Assembly (NCBI RefSeq): GCF_051307055.1
Contig: NZ_CP149994.1
Coordinates: 3,658,001-3,722,000 of the forward strand
From: Dryocola sp051307055
GTDB taxonomy: Bacteria > Pseudomonadota > Gammaproteobacteria > Enterobacterales > Enterobacteriaceae
Length of the DNA stretch: 64,000 nt
Reading direction: 5' to 3'
The translations under genes were made by a program, and so were the position numbers. Positions 46,200 through 53,316 of this stretch are shown here, one piece after another (the stretch's first letter is position 1; each line of letters begins with the position of its first letter). The notes under the pieces are model-generated. The model did no database searches. It was not told the DNA's origin and saw only the letters and a program-made list of their open reading frames with translations.

Positions 46200-47771
46200 A
46201 TGAGTTATCTGTTAGCGCTGGACGCCGGTACGGGCAGTATCCGCGCCGTTATCTTCGACCTTTCGGGCCACCAGATCGCCGTCGGCCAGGCCGAATGGAA
46301 GCATCTGAGCGTGGCCGATGTGCCAGGCTCGATGGAGTTTGACCTCGCGAATAACTGGCAGCTCGCCTGTCAGTGCATCCGTGAAGCGCTGCAAAAAGCG
46401 CATCTCCCGCCAGGCGCCATTAGCGCTATCTCCTGCTGCTCGATGCGTGAAGGCATCGTGCTTTACGACCGCAACGGCGACCCAATCTGGGCGTGTGCCA
46501 ACGTGGACGCCCGCGCCAGCCGTGAAGTCAGCGAGCTAAAAGAGATCCACGATTTTCAGTTTGAATCCGAGGTGTACCACGTTTCCGGGCAGACGCTGGC
46601 GTTAAGCGCCATGCCGCGCCTGCTGTGGCTTGCGCACCATCGCCCGGATATTTATCGCGAGGCGGCGACTATCACCATGATCGGCGACTGGCTGGCGGCG
46701 AAGCTTAGCGGCGAGCTGGCGGTCGATCCTTCCAACGCGGGTACAACGGGCATGCTTGACCTCGCAACCCGTGACTGGCGGCCCGCGTTGCTGGATATGG
46801 CCGGGCTGCGGGCGGATATCCTTTCGCCGGTCAAGGAGACCGGTACGGTGCTCGGCGGCGTCACGCAGGAAGCCGCCGAGCAAAGCGGGCTGCTCGCTGG
46901 CACGCCGGTGGTGATGGGCGGCGGCGATGTGCAGCTGGGTTGTCTGGGACTTGGCGTGGTAAGAGCCGGGCAAACGGCGGTGTTGGGCGGCACCTTCTGG
47001 CAGCAGGTGGTGAACCTGCCGGCCATCAAGACCGATCCGGAGATGAATATCCGCATTAACCCGCACGTCATCGGCAATATGGTGCAGGCGGAATCCATCA
47101 GCTTCTTTACCGGCCTGACGATGCGCTGGTTCCGGGACGCCTTCTGCGCCGAAGAAAAACTGCTGGCCGAAAGGCTTGGCGTGGACGCTTATGCCCTGCT
47201 CGAAGATATGGCCGCGCGGGTGCCGGCGGGCTCCCACGGCGTGATGCCGATATTCTCCGACGCGATGCATTTCAAGCAGTGGTATCACGCGGCGCCGTCG
47301 TTTATTAATCTCTCCATCGACCCGGAGAAATGCAATAAAGCGACCTTGTTCCGCGCGCTGGAAGAAAACGCGGCCATCGTCTCGGCGTGTAATCTTGAAC
47401 AGATTTCCGGCTTCTCCGGCGTGGAGTTTGAATCTTTAGTCTTTGCGGGCGGCGGTTCGAAAGGCGCGCTGTGGAGCCAGATTTTAAGCGATGTTACCGG
47501 CCTGCCGGTACGCGTGCCGGTGGTTAAAGAGTCCACGGCGCTGGGCTGCGCCATTGCGGCGGGCGTGGGCGCCGGGCTGTTTAACAATATGGCCGATACG
47601 GGCGAAAGGCTGGTGAAATGGCAGCGCGAATTTACGCCGAACCAGCAGCATCGCGAGCTGTATGACGAGATGAAAAGCAAATGGATGAAGGTGTATGCGG
47701 ATCAGCTAACGCTGGTGGACAGCGGGCTTACGACCTCAATGTGGCAGGCGCCGGGGCTGGTAAAAGGATAA
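46200..47771 (+). CDS. lsrK: Autoinducer-2 kinase LsrK
   Basis: LsrK phosphorylates imported AI-2 (DPD) to P-DPD, trapping it in the cytoplasm and making the LsrR inducer. The 523-residue FGGY-family kinase begins MSYLLALDAGTGSIRAVIFD, with the ATP phosphate-1 motif, and has VVMGGGDVQLGCLGLG and FAGGGSKGALWSQILSDVTG, the C-terminal FGGY-type nucleotide motif. The ATG at 46200 is chosen over TTG at 46185. E. coli LsrK has a somewhat longer N-terminus, so the exact start is slightly uncertain. Directly after its stop comes the REP array. Confidence 0.95.
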   Translation: MSYLLALDAGTGSIRAVIFDLSGHQIAVGQAEWKHLSVADVPGSMEFDLANNWQLACQCIREALQKAHLPPGAISAISCCSMREGIVLYDRNGDPIWACANVDARASREVSELKEIHDFQFESEVYHVSGQTLALSAMPRLLWLAHHRPDIYREAATITMIGDWLAAKLSGELAVDPSNAGTTGMLDLATRDWRPALLDMAGLRADILSPVKETGTVLGGVTQEAAEQSGLLAGTPVVMGGGDVQLGCLGLGVVRAGQTAVLGGTFWQQVVNLPAIKTDPEMNIRINPHVIGNMVQAESISFFTGLTMRWFRDAFCAEEKLLAERLGVDAYALLEDMAARVPAGSHGVMPIFSDAMHFKQWYHAAPSFINLSIDPEKCNKATLFRALEENAAIVSACNLEQISGFSGVEFESLVFAGGGSKGALWSQILSDVTGLPVRVPVVKESTALGCAIAAGVGAGLFNNMADTGERLVKWQREFTPNQQHRELYDEMKSKWMKVYADQLTLVDSGLTTSMWQAPGLVKG

Positions 47772-47776
47772 CGGCC

Positions 47777-47807
47777 GGCGGATGGCGCTTTCGCTTATCC
47801 GCCCTAC
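47777..47807 (-). repeat. Single REP element in opposite orientation to the array
   Basis: GGCGGATGGCG...CTTATCCGCCCTAC is a 31-bp palindromic REP unit starting 6 bp after the lsrK stop. Its orientation is the reverse of the 20 units that follow, so it forms a BIME-like junction with the first of them. Confidence 0.85.
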
Positions 47808-47818
47808 AACCGCGGACC

Positions 47819-48705
47819 AGAGGTCGATCGAATAAGCAGCGCGCCACCCGACGAATCACCGCAGCACGCAGGCCGGGTAAGCATCGCGTCACCCGATAAA
47901 CCACAGCAATATGTAGGTCGGATAAGCAGCGCGCCGCCCGACAAACCACAGCAGCACGCAGGTCGGGTAAGCACCGCGCCGCCCGACGAATCACAGCAGC
48001 ACGCAGGCCGGGTAAGCATCGCGCCACCCGACGAATCACAGCAATTGTAGGTCGGGTAAGCACCGCGCCACCCGACGAATCACACCAGCACGCAGGCCGG
48101 GCAAACACCGCGCCGCCCGACAAACCACAGCACTACGTAGGTCGGGTAAGCATCGCGCCACCCGACGAATCACAGCAGCACGCAGGTCGGATAAGCACCG
48201 CGCCACCCGACAAACCACAGCAATATGTAGGTCGGGTAAGCATCGCATCACCCGACGAATCACAGCAGCACGTAGGCCGGGCAAACACCGCACCACCCGA
48301 CAAACCACAGCAATATGTAGGTCGGGTAAGCACCGCGCCACCCGACGAATCATCGTAATACGTAGGTCGGGTAAGCATCGCGCCACCCGACGAATCACAG
48401 CAATTGTAGGTCGGGTAAGCACCGCGTCACCCGACAAACAACAGCAATACGTAGGCCGGGTAAGCATCGCGCCACCCGACAAATCACAGCAGCACGCAGG
48501 CCGGGCAAGCACCGCATCACCCGATAAATCACAGCAGCACGCAGGTCGGTTAAGCACCGCGTCACCCGACAAACCACAGCAATACGTAGGTCGGATAAGC
48601 ACCGCATCACCCGATAAATCACAGCAGCACGCAGGTCGGGTAAGCATCGCACCACCCGACAAACCACAGCAATACGTAGGTCGGGTAAGCATTGCGCCAC
48701 CCGAC
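47819..48705 (+). repeat. Tandem array of twenty 45-bp REP units
   Basis: Twenty head-to-tail copies of a 45-bp unit fill the space between convergent lsrK and lptG. Each unit has a 30-bp REP core (GTAGGTCGGGTAAGC, then CGCGCCACCCGAC) whose ends GTCGGGT/ACCCGAC pair, plus a 15-bp linker. Two linker forms, GAATCACAGCAGCAC and AAACCACAGCAATAC, alternate over much of the array, giving a partial 90-bp period (clear in units 7-11 and 16-19). Unit 1 has a 3-bp insertion; units 5 and 13 are 44 bp. The variation within the core (A/G, C/T changes and compensations in the stem) shows that the copies are not freshly identical. No protein-coding role is claimed. Confidence 0.93.
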
Positions 48706-48716
48706 ATCGAACCTGA

Positions 48717-49796
48717 TTAACCAGAGCGCTTCATCATCAGCCAGAGGCTAATCAGGAAGAAGCTGGCGCTTGGCAGCAGCGCGCCAAGGATCGGCGGAAT
48801 GTTATAAACCAGGCTCAGCGGCCCGAAGATTTGGTCAAGCACGTAGAACACAAAGCCAAAGCTGATGCCGGTGACCACGCGCACGCCCATCGGCACGCTG
48901 CGCAGCGGCCCAAAAATGAACGACAGCGCCATCAGCATCATTACCGCAACCGACAGCGGCGCAAAGATTTTGCTCCACATATTGAGCTGGTAGCGCCCGG
49001 CATCCTGCCCGCTCGACTTCAGATACTTCACGTAGTTGTGCAGGCCGCTTATCGACAGCGCATCGGGATCCAGCGCCACCACGCCGAGTTTGTCTGGCGT
49101 GAGGTTTGTTTTCCACTCGCCGCTGACGGTCTGGGAACCGGTGATTTGCTTAGGATCGGTCAGGTTAGACTCATCTACCTGCGATAGCCGCCATACTTTG
49201 TGTTCCGCATCGTACTGGGCCGAAGCGGCATAACGCACGGATTGCAGACGGCGATCTTTGTTAAAGGCGTAAATACTGATGCCCGCAATCTGGTTGTTAT
49301 CCTTCACTCGTTCAATATAAACAAAGTCCTGCCCATCTTTGGCCCATAAACCATTCTGGGTTGAGAGTAAGGAGCCGCCGAGCATCTGCTGCGCACGATA
49401 GTTACGCGCCATCTGCTCGCCCTGCGGCGCTACCCATTCGCCGATTGCCATCGTCAGCAATACTAACGGAATTGCCGTTTTCATCACGGAAAGCGCAATT
49501 TGCAAACGGGTAAAGCCGGAGGCCTGCATCACCACCAGCTCACTGCGCTGGGCCAGCATGCCTAACCCCAGCAGAGCGCCTAACAGGGCCGCCATCGGGA
49601 AGAAAATCTGGATGTCTTTCGGTACGCTCAGGACGGTGTATACCCCTGCGCCCAGCGCTGAATACTCACCCTGCCCGGCTTTTTTCAACTGATCGACAAA
49701 CTTGATAATTCCGGATAACGACACCAGCATGAACAGCGTCATCATGATGGTGGTGAAGATGGTTTTACCGATATAACGGTCGAGTACGCCAAACAT
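48717..49796 (-). CDS. lptG: LPS export permease LptG
   Basis: LptG and LptF form the membrane part of the LptB2FG transporter that extracts lipopolysaccharide from the inner membrane. The 359-residue protein has the YjgP/YjgQ layout: one N-terminal helix (about 12-34), two to three helices at about 55-120, a periplasmic beta-jellyroll at about 130-260, then three C-terminal helices. MFGVLDRYIGKTIFTTIMMT matches E. coli LptG. Its start directly adjoins the lptF stop. Its stop lies only 11 bp from the last REP unit. Confidence 0.96.
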   Translation of the reverse strand: MFGVLDRYIGKTIFTTIMMTLFMLVSLSGIIKFVDQLKKAGQGEYSALGAGVYTVLSVPKDIQIFFPMAALLGALLGLGMLAQRSELVVMQASGFTRLQIALSVMKTAIPLVLLTMAIGEWVAPQGEQMARNYRAQQMLGGSLLSTQNGLWAKDGQDFVYIERVKDNNQIAGISIYAFNKDRRLQSVRYAASAQYDAEHKVWRLSQVDESNLTDPKQITGSQTVSGEWKTNLTPDKLGVVALDPDALSISGLHNYVKYLKSSGQDAGRYQLNMWSKIFAPLSVAVMMLMALSFIFGPLRSVPMGVRVVTGISFGFVFYVLDQIFGPLSLVYNIPPILGALLPSASFFLISLWLMMKRSG

Positions 49797-50897
49797 TTAT
49801 GCCGCTCCTTTTTTACTGAAGCGCGCTCGGAATTGGCGCATCGGTACCGTATCCCACACGTTTAGCACCAGCGCGATGCCAATGTAGATAATGTTCACCA
49901 GCCACATCCAAATCATCGGGTCGATTTTGCCTTTTGCCGCATTCGACTTCAGCGACGTCTGCAGCAGGAAGAAGATCAGGTAGAGCAGCATCGCCGGGAG
50001 CATGGACAGCACGCGGCCCTGGCGCGGGTTGACGACGCTGAGCGGCACCACCATCAGCGCCATAATAAAGACGGTGAGCACAAGCGTAATGCGCCAGTGG
50101 AGTTCGGCACGGGCGTTAGGTTTATCGCTTTGCCACAGCGTGCGCATCTCCATCTGGCTGGCATCGTCCGGATTCAGCGCCACCGTCTGGTGCCCGACAA
50201 TGGCCACGTAATCCTGGAAATCCGTAATGCGGAAGTCGCGCAGCAGCGCCGTGCCTTCAAAGCGGGTGCCGGTATTGAGCGTGACAACCTGTGAGCCGTC
50301 AGGCCGCACGGAGAGATGGCCTGAATCCGCCACGATAACCGACGGACGAGCATTGCCCTTTGGACGCAGCTGCGCCAGGAAAACATCGTTAAAGCTGGCG
50401 CCTTCGACGCTTTCTATAAACAGCACGGAGTTACCGTCGGTGGCCTGCTTGAATTGTCCCTGAGCCAGTGCCGCCATCCCCGGATTCGCTTTGGCTTCCG
50501 CCAGTACTTCATCCTGGTGACGTGAGGACCAGGGCCCAAGCCACATAGAGTTGATCATCGCCACCACGCCGGTAAAGAGTGCGAGGATCATCGCGGCTTT
50601 GATTAAGACTGCTTTACTCAGACCGCAGGCATGCATTACCGTGATTTCGCTTTCGGTATACAGCCGGCCAAGCGTCATCAGCAGCCCTAAAAACAGACTG
50701 AGCGGGAGAATAAGCTGCGCCATTTCCGGCACGCCCAACCCTAAAAGAGAAAGTACGAGGTTTGTCGGAATATCGCCCTCAACCGCCGCCCCCAGAATCC
50801 TGACCATCTTCTGACAAAAGAAAATCAAAAAGAGGATGAAGAGGATCGCAAGCTGGCTTTTGAGCGTCTCCCGAACCAGATATCTTATGATAATCAC
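49797..50897 (-). CDS. lptF: LPS export permease LptF
   Basis: The 366-residue partner of LptG has the same topology: N-terminal helix (LAILFILFLIFFCQKMVRIL), helices at about 55-120, a periplasmic domain with GNSVLFIESVEGASFNDVFL, and three C-terminal helices. It begins MIIIRYLVRETLKSQLAILF as in E. coli. lptF and lptG form one transcription unit divergent from pepA across 276 bp. Confidence 0.96.
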   Translation of the reverse strand: MIIIRYLVRETLKSQLAILFILFLIFFCQKMVRILGAAVEGDIPTNLVLSLLGLGVPEMAQLILPLSLFLGLLMTLGRLYTESEITVMHACGLSKAVLIKAAMILALFTGVVAMINSMWLGPWSSRHQDEVLAEAKANPGMAALAQGQFKQATDGNSVLFIESVEGASFNDVFLAQLRPKGNARPSVIVADSGHLSVRPDGSQVVTLNTGTRFEGTALLRDFRITDFQDYVAIVGHQTVALNPDDASQMEMRTLWQSDKPNARAELHWRITLVLTVFIMALMVVPLSVVNPRQGRVLSMLPAMLLYLIFFLLQTSLKSNAAKGKIDPMIWMWLVNIIYIGIALVLNVWDTVPMRQFRARFSKKGAA

Positions 50898-51173
50898 ATT
50901 AAGTACGCCTGTGAAAACGAGTCTTTTTGCAGGAAAATCGCTTGTTTCATCGCTTATACGTCATTTATTCTCTTGAGTCGTCGAAAACATCGCTAAGATG
51001 AAACTTACCCGGCGAAGTGATACACAGGGTGATTTAACTGACGTTGTCGAAACCGTAAAAATACATTCGTTAAGATTAACACGAAGTCATCGCAACAGCG
51101 GATATGAGTTACGAAAGCTTGCAATTCTAGCTGTAGCCACCGCCGTTGTCTTTAAGATTCAGGAGCGTAGTGC

Positions 51174-52685
51174 ATGGAGTTCAGTGTAAAAAGCGGTAGC
51201 CCCGAGAAACAGCGTAGTGCCTGCATCGTTGTGGGAGTTTTTGAACCGCGTCGCCTGTCCCCGGTCGCCGAACAACTCGATAAAATCAGCGATGGCTACA
51301 TCAGCGCGCTTTTGCGCCGCGGCGAGCTTGAGGGAAAACCAGGTCAGACTTTATTGCTTCACCACGTTCCGAATGTGCTTTCTGAGCGTATTCTGCTGAT
51401 TGGGTGTGGTAAAGAGCGTGAACTGGACGAACGTCAGTATAAGCAGGTTATTCAGAAAACCATTAACACACTGAACGATACCGGCTCGATGGAAGCCGTC
51501 TGTTTTCTGACCGAGCTGCACGTTAAGGGCCGTAATACTTACTGGAAGGTCCGCCAGGCGGTAGAAACCGCAAAAGAGTCGCTTTACAGCTTTGACCAGC
51601 TGAAAACCAACAAAAGCGAGCCACGCCGCCCGCTGCGTAAAATGGTCTTTAATGTACCGACTCGTCGTGAGCTGACCAGCGGCGAACGCGCGATTCAGCA
51701 CGGTCTGGCTATCGCCGCCGGCATCAAAGCGGCAAAAGACCTCGGCAATATGCCACCGAATATCTGCAACGCGGCCTATCTGGCCTCTCAGGCTCGACAG
51801 CTGGCCGACTCGTACAGCAAAAACGTCGTCACCCGCGTTATCGGCGAACAGCAGATGAAAGAGCTAGGCATGCACTCCTACCTCGCGGTGGGCGACGGTT
51901 CCCGAAACGAATCGCTGATGTCCGTTATCGAATACAAAGGTAACGACACGCCGGACGCGCGCCCGATCGTGCTGGTTGGCAAAGGCCTGACGTTCGACTC
52001 CGGCGGTATCTCCATCAAGCCTGCCGAAGGCATGGACGAGATGAAATACGACATGTGCGGCGCAGCGTCCGTCTATGGCGTAATGCGTATGGTTGCAGAG
52101 CTGAACCTGCCGATTAACGTTATCGGCGTGCTGGCCGGATGTGAAAATATGCCGGGCGGGCGGGCATATCGCCCGGGCGACGTCCTGACCACCATGTCCG
52201 GGCAGACCGTTGAAGTGCTGAATACCGATGCGGAAGGCCGTCTGGTGCTGTGCGATGTGCTGACCTACGTGGAACGCTTCGAGCCGGAAGTGGTTATCGA
52301 TGTGGCAACGCTGACCGGCGCGTGCGTGATAGCCCTGGGCCATCACATCACCGGGCTGCTGTCTAACCATAATCCGCTGGCGCATGAGCTGATTAGCGCG
52401 TCTGAACAGGCGGGCGACCGCGCATGGCGTCTGCCGCTCGGCGATGAGTACCAGGATCAGCTCGACTCCAACTTTGCCGATATGGCGAACATTGGCGGCC
52501 GTCCCGGCGGCGCGATTACCGCCGCCTGCTTCCTGTCCCGCTTTACCCGTAAGTACAACTGGGCGCACCTGGATATCGCAGGAACGGCCTGGCGTTCAGG
52601 CAAAGCCAAAGGCGCGACCGGTCGTCCGGTTGCGCTGCTGTCGCAATTCCTGTTGAATCGTTCAGGTTTTAACGGCGAAGAGTAA
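51174..52685 (+). CDS. pepA: Leucyl aminopeptidase A
   Basis: PepA is a hexameric two-metal M17 aminopeptidase that also acts as a DNA-binding factor in carAB control and in Xer recombination at cer. The 503-residue length equals E. coli PepA. The metal ligands and catalytic residues are all present: Lys270, Asp275, Lys282, Asp293, Asp352, Glu354 and Arg356, the last three in NTDAEGRL. GCGTAGTGC precedes the start MEFSVKSGSPEKQRS; the binding site AGGAG lies 11 bases upstream. It is divergent from lptFG. Confidence 0.97.
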   Translation: MEFSVKSGSPEKQRSACIVVGVFEPRRLSPVAEQLDKISDGYISALLRRGELEGKPGQTLLLHHVPNVLSERILLIGCGKERELDERQYKQVIQKTINTLNDTGSMEAVCFLTELHVKGRNTYWKVRQAVETAKESLYSFDQLKTNKSEPRRPLRKMVFNVPTRRELTSGERAIQHGLAIAAGIKAAKDLGNMPPNICNAAYLASQARQLADSYSKNVVTRVIGEQQMKELGMHSYLAVGDGSRNESLMSVIEYKGNDTPDARPIVLVGKGLTFDSGGISIKPAEGMDEMKYDMCGAASVYGVMRMVAELNLPINVIGVLAGCENMPGGRAYRPGDVLTTMSGQTVEVLNTDAEGRLVLCDVLTYVERFEPEVVIDVATLTGACVIALGHHITGLLSNHNPLAHELISASEQAGDRAWRLPLGDEYQDQLDSNFADMANIGGRPGGAITAACFLSRFTRKYNWAHLDIAGTAWRSGKAKGATGRPVALLSQFLLNRSGFNGEE

Positions 52686-52741
52686 CGGCGGCGCCTGAGC
52701 TTTTGTCGGACGGATTGACCTACGCCATCCACCTTGTTCCC

Positions 52742-52816
52742 GGTGGATGGCGTTTCGTTTATCCACCCTACCGCCTGCACGGTTTTGTAGGTCGGGTAAG
52801 CCTCGCGCCACCCGAC
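52742..52816. repeat. Inverted pair of REP elements between pepA and holC
   Basis: GGTGGATGGCG...ATCCACCCTAC at 52742-52771 and GTAGGTCGGGTAAGC...CCACCCGAC at 52787-52816 are the same REP type in opposite orientation, a BIME-like pair. The second copy is the same sequence type as the array at 47819-48705. Confidence 0.88.
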
Positions 52817-52851
52817 AGAGGGTTTCTCATGATTCAGAAGATGCGAGTAAA

Positions 52852-53310
52852 ATGAAAAACGCGACGTTCTACCTGCTCGACAACGACACGCCATCCGGCG
52901 AACTAAGTGCCGTTGAAGCGCTGGTGTGTGAACTTGCGGCAGAAAGTTTTCGGGCGGGCAAGCGCCTGCTCATCGCCTGTGTTGATGAACAACAGGCCGT
53001 CCGCCTGGATGAAGCGCTCTGGCAACGCGATGCCCACGCTTTTGTGCCGCACAATCTCGCCGGAGAAGGGCCGCGTTATGGCGCGCCGGTCGAACTCGCC
53101 TGGCCGCAGCGTCGCGGTAGCTCGCCGCGCGATGTGCTGATAAGCCTGCTGCCGCAGTTCGCAGATTTTGCCACCGCTTTCCATGAAGTGATAGACTTCG
53201 TACCTTACGAAGACACGCAAAAACAACTGGCCCGCGAGCGCTATAAGGCGTACCGCGTTGCCGGTTTCCACTTGACTACGGCGACTCATACCCCGCCGGG
53301 AACGACATAG
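52852..53310 (+). CDS. holC: DNA polymerase III chi subunit
   Basis: HolC (chi) links the clamp loader, through psi, to single-stranded DNA-binding protein. The 152-residue product from MKNATFYLLDNDTPSGELSA is close to E. coli HolC (147 residues). FVPHNLAGEGPRYGAPVELAWP is conserved, as is YKAYRVAGFHL near the end. It has a few extra C-terminal residues (HTPPGTT). The start gives the family length, while the open frame upstream to 52747 covers a REP element. It ends 6 bp before valS. Confidence 0.94.
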   Translation: MKNATFYLLDNDTPSGELSAVEALVCELAAESFRAGKRLLIACVDEQQAVRLDEALWQRDAHAFVPHNLAGEGPRYGAPVELAWPQRRGSSPRDVLISLLPQFADFATAFHEVIDFVPYEDTQKQLARERYKAYRVAGFHLTTATHTPPGTT

Positions 53311-53316
53311 CAGACA

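Noticed and set aside
47819..48705. CRISPR array
   Set aside because: Repeats are directly adjacent with near-identical linkers; there are no unique spacers and no cas genes. It is a tandem REP array.
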